From the NCBI GenBank assembly GCA_907163375.1, contig CAJQUW010016958.1:16742-80741 (forward strand): a stretch of 64,000 nt of DNA, given 5' to 3'. Of this stretch, positions 19,863-29,355 are shown piece by piece. This stretch comes from Prostheceraeus crozeri. Its lineage: Eukaryota > Platyhelminthes > Polycladida > Euryleptidae. Position numbers and translations under genes: made by a program. Numbering within the stretch: the stretch's first letter is position 1; every line of letters begins with the position of its first letter. The notes beneath the pieces were generated by a model. It was not told the origin of the DNA and made no database searches. It was given only the letters and a program-made list of their open reading frames with translations.

Positions 19863-21600
19863 TTAGTTACTGAAAAATGTTGTAATCAATCGATATTTTT
19901 CAAGTGAGATCGCACTCGCCGGATACCGTTCAGAGTTTCGGGTTGCATTTACACTAAATCCTCTTTCCTTAGCAGCATTGTGTGGCTGAATACAAAGCAA
20001 TGCCTGCACAAGAACTTTGATCAGCGTATATTTGTGCTTTTCGAATATCTTGCTCCAATAAGCATCTAGCCGTTCTTCTTTGAGTGGCTGAATATCATTG
20101 TTGATTGCCAGCTGTTTCCATTCCTCGATTAATGGTTGCATGTCATCAACTTTTATTGTGGGAATGAGACCTGCAAGAAACGTCAAGTTTTTCAATTTTT
20201 TTTGTCTTGTCCTTATCCGACTGAAACGTGCGGTTTTGTGGACACAGCAATGTCAACTTTCGCCACAAACGCATGTGTTCTTTTTGATCAAGTTTGAGAT
20301 TGCTCATGGTTGCGTGGAAAGCCTCCAAATAAGAAGCCTTCGCTTCGAGTTTGAAATGTGTCATTTCGGCAGACTGCAAATTTTTCAGACATAAACGTTC
20401 GGTTCGGTGGCCAATGTCAACGTCTGATGACTGATTTTCAGGGGCCGTGCTTGATGTTGAAATCTTCGACACGAAGATGTCTTCACAGACAGAAGGCAGC
20501 AAAAATCGTCCGCATAGAGAAGCCATCATGCCAAAAATTCTATACACATACTCCGGCCCAATGGGATCGTCTCTCTGTAAAAATAATTGCATTTCTTGAA
20601 ATAGGGGAAGTGCTTCCGATAGAAAAAGGAGGTATATGTCTGTCTTCCTTGATGCAAATGCGCTGCGAAGTCGCTCATACCGATCATTCTTTGCCAAATC
20701 TGCCAATCCTTTTTTGGGCAAATAGTGGACGAAATAGGTTCGAAGCGCATCAAGGAGCGTGAGAACTCGATTCACAAAATGAAGTAAGGTCAAAAACCTC
20801 GTCCCACTATGATCAATTAGTTTCAAGTTCGGTAAATCCAGCTCGTCTCGCAGAGCACCGAATTCTTCGGATCTGAGAGCTTGCCCTTTGAAGAAATACT
20901 TCATGTCGAGTGCAAATTGAAGCACTTTGAATTTCAGTTTGCCCATAGCTTTTTCCACGCAGTTGTACAATGTATGTAGCTTGCAAGAACCTAAGTCTAT
21001 AACATCCGGAAGACATCATATATATCTATAATATCATATATCTATAACATCATAGAAGATGTGAACAGTTTTATGAAGGCTGTCACAACATGCGGCCCGT
21101 CGCGGTTGATGGCAAGTACGTTTTTGGCTGAGATGTTCACGGTTTTCAGAAAATTCATTACTTCAGCATGAATTATCTCAGCACTACAAAGTTTGGGTGG
21201 CGCTCGGTTTCCTGCAAGAGCCTCAATCACATCTTTCCGGTCTATTTTCATGTAAATCGAGGTCAGGAATTCTAGACGGATTCTTTGCTCATTGGAGCAC
21301 CAGAAAATAGCAGTCAAATCGAGCTGCTTGTACCCAGATGAATTGTTCGTCTCATCTAGGCAAAGTGTGAACAAACCACACCTTAAGGCGGCATAAAGTT
21401 CCTCCGACAGATATGGGCCTACTGCCTTTGTGATGAGGTAGGTTGCTTTCGTTTTCCCACACGAGAAATTTGATGCTAGCACATCATTAGGAAACATTTT
21501 CCTGCACTGTACATAAGCACTGTTTGTCTTCGCTGCATCAGTTTCTGAGGCAAACACCCTCTTAATTCACGTTTATATGGCGACAAACTGGTTCTTCCAT
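19863..21600 (-). pseudogene. hAT transposase, decayed
   Basis: Three minus-strand segments lie in order. 21557-21042 has LRCGLFTLCLDETNNSSGYK (catalytic DDE region with the first Asp) and NISAKNVLAINRDGPHVV (second Asp block). 20970-20146 has LIDHSGTRFLTLLHFVNRVL, the conserved S/G-T-R-W/F-L helix, and the long insertion domain. 20195-19863 has VLVQALLCIQPHNAAKERGF, the C-terminal dimerisation motif. Frame changes separate the segments, and an AT-rich direct duplication (GATATATGATATTATAGATA type, about 21015-21050) lies at one break. The protein resembles the ZNF862/C17orf113-like hAT group. It no longer encodes an intact enzyme. Confidence 0.8.
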
Positions 21601-22205
21601 TTTTTCCACAGCAACAATACCTTGAGTACAGATCAATCCATTAATGTTGGTCGTCACGTCGAGAAATGATAACGATTAGCGAAATCGAGAAATTCTTTAG
21701 ATTTGGCGTTATACTCTTATAAGATCAAAATTTTCTGAAAAATGAAGAATATGTTTATATACATGTATTTCAAAACATGGAAATTCATGCAAATCCGAGC
21801 TTCATTGTTCTGGCCGCGCTGCCTCTGAAGAACAGTTACGGTAGAATGAATTCTTCTATACAATACAATTTGCAAACACATTCACAAGTCAAAATATATT
21901 TGTGCAAATCCAAGAAGTAAACTGTTATGACAACAGCATAGTGCATGTATAAAATTACCCAAATTGGACCCTAGTAGTCTGTGAAAAAAGCAGTTTGCAA
22001 AAATGATACGGATGAATCAACTTTAGTCCAAAGCAAGTAGTCGAATGATTTTAAACGGGTAAAGAAATAACTGACGAACATTAGTATGGATTCGATAAAA
22101 ATCCGGAAATTTGATGGTTTTGACAAAAAATCCGGACTTCAGCAGATTCTGTCAAAAAATCCGGACGTCCGGATAAAATCCGGACGTATGGCAACCCTGT
22201 CAAAC

Positions 22206-22612
22206 GCAAGATTAACGAACTTGTCAGAAGAACACATCTCTCTGATCATGTGCGGCCAGTATTCACCAACCCTCCATTGAAGCGTCTGCTTAAGAAGAAC
22301 CAAAACAAGTGTTATTATGAACAATGTGATGTATGCGAGAATGGAATAACTAATGGAGAATGCAGCACCAAATACTGTGTATACCTAATACAATGTAACA
22401 ACAACGAATGCGACAAACTATATGTTGGGGAAACCTCGAGAACAATGAGATCAAGAATTAATGAACATCTAAAAGGCCCTGAATCTGAAGTTTATAAACA
22501 TCTCATCACACACAACTCCCCAATCACACACAAGTCCATCACATATGGTCAATATTACATCGAAACTTGCAGTGCATGGCTCAAAGAAGAAGGGTCGAAA
22601 AGAAGGAGATAA
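22206..22612 (+). pseudogene. PLE GIY-YIG endonuclease portion
   Basis: The frame gives NPPLKRLLKKNQNKCYYEQC, a Cys-rich linker (CxxC, then C at ECSTKYC), then YLIQCNNNECDKLYVGETSR and TMRSRINEHL. This is the GIY-YIG nuclease core used by Penelope elements to nick target DNA (Y, YVG and the downstream Arg). The frame ends after SWLKEEGSKRRR, where the 149-bp duplication begins. It belongs to the same PLE as the RT to the left of the hAT insertion. Confidence 0.85.
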
Positions 22613-22846
22613 AAGCAAGGCCAACTGAAATGCTACTCAATCATATTAATTCTGTCTAACTTTTAGCTTTCCTCCCTTTATAGATATATTTATCCTTTCA
22701 ATATTACATCGAAACTTGCAGTGCATGGCTCAAAGAAGAAGGGTCGAAAAGAAGGAGATAAAAGCAAGGCCAACTGAAATGCTACTCAATCATATTAATT
22801 CTGTCTAACTTTTAGCTTTCCTCCCTTTATAGATATATTTATCGTT
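22549..22846 (+). repeat. 149-bp tandem duplication at the PLE 3' end
   Basis: 22549-22697 and 22698-22846 are nearly identical (both contain TTGCAGTGCATGGCTCAAAG and CTTTCCTCCCTTTATAG). The duplication covers the end of the endonuclease frame and the start of the 3' UTR. Confidence 0.92.
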
Positions 22847-23016
22847 TTATAATCCATGATTTTTTTTAATCTTTTTGTAATCCATGATATTTTTGCTAAA
22901 ACTCTGTGTTAGCATGTCCCAATGTCCATGCTCTACTAAGGTTCTAGGTTGTATTTCATAGATGGGTTAGTTTAAATTTTTTTAATGACATTCTGTGTAA
23001 TTTCCTTTTCTGCATC

Positions 23017-23040
23017 CTTGATAAAGGCTAAGCCGAAATA
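23017..23040 (+). ncRNA. Hammerhead-ribozyme-like core in the PLE 3' region
   Basis: CTTGATAAAGGCTAAGCCGAAA has the layout of a minimal hammerhead: U-G-A-U-x-A, a GGC/GCC stem II with a TAA loop, then GAAA. Position C3 would be U, so activity is doubtful. PLEs are known to encode hammerhead motifs, which makes the location meaningful. Stems I and III were not convincingly found. Confidence 0.45.
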
Positions 23041-23990
23041 TTGGGAATACAATTACAACACGGTCACAGAAAATTGCTTATGTTTGCTTCTTTCAAAATG
23101 ATTGAATCCCGACCGATGGCAACTAAAAATCAAATTCAAAGTAGGGAGAATTTAACAATGCGGAAACTTCAAGTCAATTTCCAAAAATTGCAGTTCTGCT
23201 CTTCTCGGGAAATTGTAAGCTACAGGTAAAAGAGTGGCAAATCCCATAGAAAGAAGTTTATCATCCTTAAAAAATGTTTTCTGCGCTTAAATGCTTGCAT
23301 ACCATCAAGAACGTACCAAATATATCCACGACGAAGCATCTGGAGGACTGCGATTCGATCTATCTTTGCGATCTATATCCATTTGAAATGTTTCACTACT
23401 GGTGATTCCTACATATCAGTAGTGTGTTTATGTAGAGAGATATGACAAGAGTTGTTATCTTAAATTTATAATATTTTGATTTTTTTCGATATTATACGAT
23501 AAAATGATGCTGAGGAAACACCAATGCCTCTATATTGCTTACAGGTGTTGCAAAAATTTAATTACATGCTTCTCGAAAACCATTCAAATATTATCTCGAA
23601 AATGATGGTTGAGAAGTGAAAAAGAAAAACACAAGCACTTTGTTCATGTTGGTGAATCGTTTTTTCGTCAACATGGCTTTACCTCGTGTTCTAAGATAAC
23701 AGATTTAGATAAACACATTTTCAGTTTATGCATGTCTATGAAATGATAAATGAATTGTTAGCAAACACAAAATTAGAATGCATTACACAGTAAGCTGAAA
23801 CAATCCTTCAAAACATGTGAATCATGGAACCCTTGGATCATTTTTTTAAATATCGTAAGTTAAGAGCCCAAGTATTAGTAAAATGTTTTTCTTTGTTGTA
23901 AGCCTTAGAATATTTCAAACAGCTCTTTGGTTATAGAGACCACTTCCTTCCTTTCATTCAAACTCTATAATTTCCATCATCTGTATACAG

Positions 23991-24773
23991 CAGGGGTGCG
24001 CAAACCTTTCACATTTTCGGCCGCCATTTCGACGGACGAAAGAATCATCACGGCCGCACTTAGTATGTGTGCAAACAACTAGGTCAATAGCCAATCCTTT
24101 TTATATTCCACCACTCAAATTAGCTCTCCCTGATGAATGACGCACTGAAAATCGCATAAAGGCCTCCTTCGTAAAGAATGAGTTAGCAAGTTAAACCACG
24201 CACGACCGACGGTCATTTTTGACCTGAAAAGATTTCAAGCTTAAGGTGTTAATAGCACTTGAAAAGTTGAATGTTTTTGTAAGGGCAACCGAAGGAGCAA
24301 AGACTTTGCTAAGCTGCTGTGATAATTCTTAAAGGAATCAAGAGCTATGCAAAATTCATTCATTCATTCATCACAAGGTTGGTGATCTGGCAGGCATCCT
24401 TACTCAGGCCATGCATGGACTTGAAGCTTCCGAGCGCGAACAATTCGAGCAAACTTATTGTCCCTTTTGTTTCTTTTAGCCTATGACTCTAAGGAAGCCA
24501 TGAATGGAACTTTCCTATAAGATTTTAATCATGAGTTATCCAACTGCTAGAACGACTTATCGCGCCAGCGGGCGCGCATTTTTCCAAGCAGCATGGACAT
24601 GAAGGTAATCGACAGTTACATAATGACAGTATGCTGCTATAGTGACGACTGTTTTTCGATTGCCTTGAACCCGAAATATTTTCAATATACATGTACAATA
24701 TTCTTTTTTATTAAGCCTACTTTTTGTCACGGCCGCACAATGCCTCTATACAGTCGCATGTTGCTCACCCCAG
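23991..24773. mobile_element. Non-autonomous hAT element (783 bp)
   Basis: The left end is CAGGGGTGCGCAAAC and the right end reversed is CTGGGGTGAGCAACA. Flanking octamers GTATACAG (23983-23990) and GTATAGAG (24774-24781) match at 7 of 8. Words with CGGCCGC lie near both ends (24028-24060 and 24730). No transposase. Confidence 0.8.
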
Positions 24774-24781
24774 GTATAGAG

Positions 24782-25340
24782 ACATCATTTTGTTTATCTT
24801 TCTACTCATGAATCAGAAAAATTCCTGAAAGTAATCCTTTCTTCTGATGAAGCAGGTCGAGCTATATTAAGGGTTCATAGCAACAAAAACACATTGGAAT
24901 ACTTGGGTTCTACCTTCGCATACAACATAACTCAATTTACGCCGTGTTTACACTTTTAACCCCATTTACACAAATTTCGAGATTTCAGCAGCCGTAGATG
25001 TACTAATCGGTACGTCCGTTTTTTGACATAGCATGCATGCGACAACTGCAGTACGACTGAACTAACTAGTGTGAGACTTGCTTGCATGAGACAATAACAA
25101 AGGAGTGCTCATTTCATTATTTTTACCATGGAACCTTACATGTGAGCATGATATCATTAACCTCGGCACCGCAAGCTTGTCATCATGTCCGGATGTGTTA
25201 CACTAGCACTAAGCTACCGGAGGAAACTAATATATGGCATCCACAAGTGTACCAAAATACTCGGAGATAAACAATCCTAGCCCTCAAATCGACTCACGGA
25301 GGGCGGTCTTCTTAACACTAGAGCAGAAGCATAGGTAGGT
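24782..25340. other. Intergenic, 3' flank of H2A.X
   Basis: No gene seen between the hAT element and the H2A.X stem-loop; a 62-codon frame at 25082-25270 has no motif. Confidence 0.4.
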
Positions 25341-25356
25341 GGCCCTTAAGAGGACC
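25341..25356 (-). terminator. Histone 3' stem-loop of the H2A.X gene
   Basis: GGTCCTCTTAAGGGCC on the minus strand, followed by ACC, begins 30 nt past the H2A.X stop. It is identical to the loop of the canonical H2A gene at 58439. It implies replication-coupled, SLBP/U7-dependent mRNA 3' processing. Confidence 0.9.
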
Positions 25357-25386
25357 GTTTAAGCGTTCACGTGCATTACGGCTATT

Positions 25387-25788
25387 TTAATATTCTTGAG
25401 ATTGAGAGCTCTTCGACTTGGACTTCTTGGGGAGAAGTACGGCCTGGATGTTGGGAAGGACACCTCCCTGAGCGATGGTGACTCCGCTCAGTAGTCTGTT
25501 CAATTCCTCGTCATTGCGGACAGCAAGCTGAAGGTGACGTGGGATGATACGAGATCGGTGGTTGTCACGAGCAGCGTTACCTGCCAACTCGAGGACCTCA
25601 GCTGCAAGATATTCCATGACAGCAGCTAGGTAGACTGGTGCACCGGCACCAATACGCTCTCCGTAGTTTCCCTTCTTCAAGAAACGGTGCACACGACCGA
25701 CCGGGAATTGCAGACCGGCCCGTGAAGAACGGGTTTTCTGCTTGCCAGAGCTCTTGCCTGCACTTTTACCTTTGCCGCGTCCAGTCAT
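25387..25788 (-). CDS. H2AX: Histone H2A.X (ends SQEY)
   Basis: A 133-residue H2A with the histone fold intact ([19 protein letters not shown], the L1 loop, the acidic-patch residues in [17 protein letters not shown], and [11 protein letters not shown]). The tail ends SSQSQEY: the terminal S-Q-E-Y is the ATM/ATR/DNA-PK site whose phosphorylation marks double-strand breaks (gamma-H2A.X). I chose the ATG at 25788 rather than the in-frame ATG at 25812, because CATCAAA-ATG-ACTGG is also the leader and start of the other H2A gene. Unusual core residues shared by both genes are [14 protein letters not shown] ([14 protein letters not shown] in most animals). No intron. A TGACGTCA lies upstream at about 25869. 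The core is identical by eye to the gene at 58020 over 287 bp. Known role: nucleosome core and DNA-damage signalling; here inferred from the tail. Confidence 0.95.
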   Translation of the reverse strand: MTGRGKGKSAGKSSGKQKTRSSRAGLQFPVGRVHRFLKKGNYGERIGAGAPVYLAAVMEYLAAEVLELAGNAARDNHRSRIIPRHLQLAVRNDEELNRLLSGVTIAQGGVLPNIQAVLLPKKSKSKSSQSQEY

Positions 25789-25868
25789 TTTGATGTCGAT
25801 AATAGGTGGCACAGTTTGCTTTTGTATGATGACGATTTGCTATCTCGGAAGACATAATTCCGTCGAAA

Positions 25869-25877
25869 ATGACGTCA
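25869..25877 (-). promoter_or_regulatory. CRE-like TGACGTCA upstream of H2A.X
   Basis: A palindromic TGACGTCA, the CREB/ATF consensus, lies about 80 bp upstream of the H2A.X start codon. The other H2A gene has a related TGACGTAA further upstream (about 57872). Function is inference only. Confidence 0.35.
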
Positions 25878-26205
25878 TTAGCTAGTTGATTTTCATTTAA
25901 TATACAAAATTTATGATAATTAAATGAAATTATTAATTGGTCATGCTAGTTCCTGCCGTAAAAATGCGTAACATTATTATTTTCATTCATTTCATGCAAC
26001 TTTCTACAGCGTTACCGATGCTAGTTTGTAAGAGTGGAACATTATAACTTCGAAGCGTCATTATGATGACGTCATGCCTCATTATGTTGTTCATTACTAT
26101 TGCCTTTGTGCTGCAATCGCAGTTTAACGTGTATGCGGCAATGTTTGGAATCTATGTTCGAAGTAATATTGACAGTAAAAATGACTATACCTTTTCAACA
26201 TTAAA

Positions 26206-26338
26206 TTGAGAATAGTCCAGATTGAATTGAGAACAGCCGAAATTGAAATGGGAGTAGTCCAGATTGAAATGAGAATAGTCTATATCAAAATGGGAATTGT
26301 CAATATCAAAATGAGAATAGTCAAAATTAAAATGAGAA
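26206..26338 (+). repeat. 21-bp tandem repeat, about six copies
   Basis: Units like TGAGAATAGTCCAGATTGAAA recur every 21-22 bp and diverge toward AGAATAGTCAAAATTAAAA at the right end, where the array runs into the left inverted arm of the Tc1/mariner element. Confidence 0.85.
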
Positions 26339-26519
26339 TTTTTTTAATGATTTGTTCCCTACTTTTGACAGTTTACCCTTACTAAAATCATACACAAAAC
26401 AATCCAAGACGTCAGAGGTGGATATCTGGATGTTGATGATAATGACTGTAGTTCATAGTTTTTATCACAAGTACGTTTATGAAACTCACTATCTTAATTT
26501 CAAAGCATGATATACATGT

Positions 26520-26524
<5 letters not shown>

Positions 26525-26589
<65 letters not shown>
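26525..26589 (+). repeat. (TA)n microsatellite in the left arm of the Tc1/mariner element
   Basis: About 32 TA units stand where the right arm has only a few (28337-28345). The low-complexity reading frames on both strands here are not genes. Confidence 0.97.
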
Positions 26590-26592
<3 letters not shown>

Positions 26593-27009
26593 TGTACTAT
26601 CGACACAAGGTGTTTATGCGTTTACCTCACTTATTTTTTACTTCATTCTTTTAAGTAACACGATTTTGTCGTTTGGAGAATTACCTGTATTTAAAGACGT
26701 AAAAATAATAAGCATTAAATAAACGTAATTTAATGACGGCGAATCAACTGATAGACATAGTATGTACTGTATAATCTAATTATAATAAGCAGTTTACCCT
26801 ATATTTCATAAATCTCACCCATTTGAACAACAAATAAAAAAATTATGTTTCCAGAGATTGTTTTCGTTTGTAATCATACACACGTAAATTACATAATTGA
26901 ATGATTTACAACTGAACGTCCTCCAATTTCAACACACTAGGGAGTAGGTTCTGGATGGACACCACGAAATTCGCACATTAGCTCGGTGTTATTTCTGGTA
27001 TTGAGTTGA

Positions 27010-27940
27010 CTAGTGCACTCTCAAGCTGTCGTAATCTCGCTTCAGTTTGACTAACGCCCGCATGATCGTTGGAAAGTATACTCTGCATATAAGTCTGCTC
27101 TTCCCAGCGACTTTCAAACATGACCACCCTCGCTCGATTGGATTTAGCATCGGGCTATATGGTGCTAGCCGCAAAATGATATGCATCCGAAACTCTTCCT
27201 TCAGAATAACATCATCAATACCGGTATGGCATGGGCATTGTCCAAGACCAACAAACACAACAATAGAGTTGTAGATTTCATTGGCACTTCTCAAACATTC
27301 ACGGACCCATTATGTGGCATCTTCTTTTTTGAAGGATCCTCGTCGAACCTCATGGTTTATCAAACCGATACTGCTGATGCACGTTGGCTCCTCGACTTCC
27401 AGCAGCCACTGTTGTACATCGAGTTCCTCGAAGTGACCGACCCCCCTTCCTTGTGATATGGAGTTTGTTTCATCCATATATAGGACACGCAAATTCATCG
27501 ATTGATAATGTAAAATATCGGTTGCAAATTGTTTCTGTATTTCTTTGTTAACTTGCATATTGGCCCTCTCTAGTTCAAAACGTATAGCTTTTAGCGTATG
27601 TAGAGCCGTATCTAAAAACTGTTGAATGCATTCATTTGAAACTACGATACTGTATGTTGAATTCAATTGATTCTTCAAATCATTCAGACGTACTTCTGGA
27701 TTATCCTCAATTCTCGTGATCAGAAACTGACGATGATCATCGTTCAGTTTGCGAGGACGGTTTCCTCCTCGTTGATCAGACTTTTCGCCTTCGCGAATCC
27801 ATCGATATCCAGTCGACGTTTTCACATGTAAACTTGTAGCCAATTGTCTTCATTCACCACCGCTATTGTAAGAGGCCTAAATCTGAGACTTTTTCTCCAA
27901 TGCATCCACCATCTTCATGTACTGGGACTCTGACATTGTG
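27010..27940 (-). pseudogene. Tc1/mariner-type DDE transposase, decayed
   Basis: The N-terminal piece (27843-27310) carries a helix-turn-helix-like start, GGNRPRKLNDDHRQFL and NPEVRLNDLKNQL, then LRVLYMDET with the first catalytic Asp. The C-terminal piece (27294-27010) carries CPCHTGIDDVI and LAPYSPMLNPIERGW, the P-Y-S-P-x-x-N-P-I-E box with the last catalytic Glu. The second Asp survives only in another frame (LVLDNA just before CPCH), consistent with loss of one base there. Further breaks separate the two pieces, and the stretch upstream (27863-27940) is also in shifted frames. Plain dead DNA transposon. Confidence 0.8.
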
Positions 27941-28545
27941 CTTAGGTTCTCTCCGCGAAGTAGCTGGTTCCGTGATTCTGTTCGAATTGGATACCATTTC
28001 ATTCGTATATATGCCGAGTTCCGGATATCTATGCTTAAAATGCATAGACAGAATTCTCACGAAAAGAATTATCATATCACCAATCCTTTTTGTATAATCT
28101 TGAAAGAAAATGCCTGGGGAACGCCAGTCACTGTGCTGTCATTGCAGTGTAAGGAAAGGTTAATTGATCAAAAACAAGAAGGATTGTTCTTTCATGAATC
28201 TGATGAACGCTTTAAATACCCTCAATTGCAAGTAGACTTAATTTTCATTTAGATCATTTAGTAGAGAAACCTATCGTTGAAAAACCGAAGCATTTATACG
28301 TAAGGTAAACGCATAAACACCTTGCGCCGATTTACTATATATATGTAGTACATGTAAATCATACTTTGAAATTAAGATAGTGAGTTTCACAAACATACTT
28401 ATGATAAAATCTATGAACTGCAGTCATCATCAACATCCAGATACCCTCCCCTAGCGTCTTGGCCTGTCTTGTGTATGATTTTAGTAATGATAAACTGTCA
28501 AAAGTAGGAAAAAATCATTAATGAAATTCTCATTTTAATTTTTAA

Positions 28546-29261
28546 CAGCTGTATGAAATGTAAAATTAAACAGTTGTCATTCACAGAATTAGCTTAGCTT
28601 GCGATAAAATGGCATATGCATGTAAAAGATTTTCCAATCGCGGAATTCCGAGCTTGGGGTTTTGGAATCTCAATGTGCTAGTGCATTGCATTGAGGAAAT
28701 AGCTGTGATTTTGATTATCTTGCCATTTTACCTGTAGCTTCAGCTGGTATGCTTATATTTTGTTAATCTCGATTCCGGGTCAGAGCTTGTAATTCCGAAT
28801 CCCGGGATCGAAAAAAGTCGGGATTTTGTAGGCAGGCTCTAATCCCGGGTCTTCAGATTAGAAAATTGCAAAAATTTGGAATTCGCAACTGTTCCCTATT
28901 CCCTGCTACTGTCAATTTTGCCGTCATCAATTTGTGCAAAAGCGGAATAAACTTAAAGTCGACTTGTCAATTGCGATATTGTAAGTGATTGAGCCAACTT
29001 TTGGCGATTCCGACTTGCTGCTGTTCCCACATCCTTGTAATATATAGGTTACGATATTGAATTAGCAATTCAAAGATCCGAAAGTTTTCGAAAATCTATT
29101 CGGTTTCCATCGGCGAAGTAGTAAAACATCTATAAATTACTACCAAAATGGCAACTAAATTAAGAAATTAATCCTGGAATTAATCCCACGAAATCCCGGG
29201 ATTGCAGTCCATACCAAAGCAAGCACTGTTAACACTTTGGTCCATACCGGTATCATATACT
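28546..29261. other. Non-coding, with ATCCCGGGAT words
   Basis: No gene. AATCCCGGGAT or close variants occur at about 28798, 28850 and 29195, and again near 36008. A CAGAGCTTG...CAGGCTCTA pair at about 28782-28850 is flanked by similar TTCCGGGT and TCCCGGGT octamers, so a very small hAT-like remnant is possible. Confidence 0.35.
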
Positions 29262-29282
29262 ATTATATATATATGTAATAAT

Positions 29283-29335
<53 letters not shown>

Positions 29336-29355
29336 CAGTATATATATATATATAA
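29262..29355 (+). repeat. (TA)n microsatellite
   Basis: An interrupted TA tract of about 90 bp. The frames rich in Ile-Tyr pairs that cross it are not genes. Confidence 0.97.

Larger units (their letters stand above)
18479..22199 (-). mobile_element. hAT DNA transposon inserted in the PLE (3.7 kb)
   Basis: The ends are CAGGGTTGCCAAAC and, reversed, CAGGGTTGCCATAC, flanked by TCAAAC on both sides (18473-18478 and 22200-22205), a 6-bp target duplication. Subterminal copies of AAATCCGGAC occur near both ends, mainly at 22095-22190. The element carries a decayed transposase on the minus strand and a 52-bp minisatellite between the transposase 3' end and the left terminus. Confidence 0.9.
16813..23045 (+). 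mobile_element. Penelope-like element (PLE), broken and split by a hAT insertion
   Basis: A reverse transcriptase with a YIDD box and a downstream GIY-YIG endonuclease, in that order, is the hallmark of Penelope-like retroelements. The RT part (16813-18478) and the endonuclease part (22206-22612) are separated by a 3.7-kb hAT element with its own target duplication. The 5' end appears truncated: the frame is open from 16813 but has no clear N-terminus. The reading frame also changes at least twice, so it is a dead copy. The 3' flank carries a 149-bp tandem duplication and a hammerhead-like core. Confidence 0.85.
26322..28545 (-). mobile_element. Tc1/mariner-superfamily transposon with long inverted repeats
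   Basis: About 26322-26625 is the reverse complement of about 28300-28545; shared words include CCTACTTTTGACAGTTTA (one base differs), CATCCAGATA and GTGTTTATGCGTTTACCT. The left arm is longer because of a TA microsatellite. A decayed IS630/Tc1-type transposase lies between the arms on the minus strand. The target TA was not resolved. Confidence 0.8.

Noticed and set aside
20098-20762. Plus-strand frames opposite the hAT transposase
   Set aside because: They are antisense to a better-supported transposase with recognised motifs.
26412-26722. Ile-Tyr repeat peptides
   Set aside because: Translation of a TA microsatellite in both directions; the same applies at 29202-29408.
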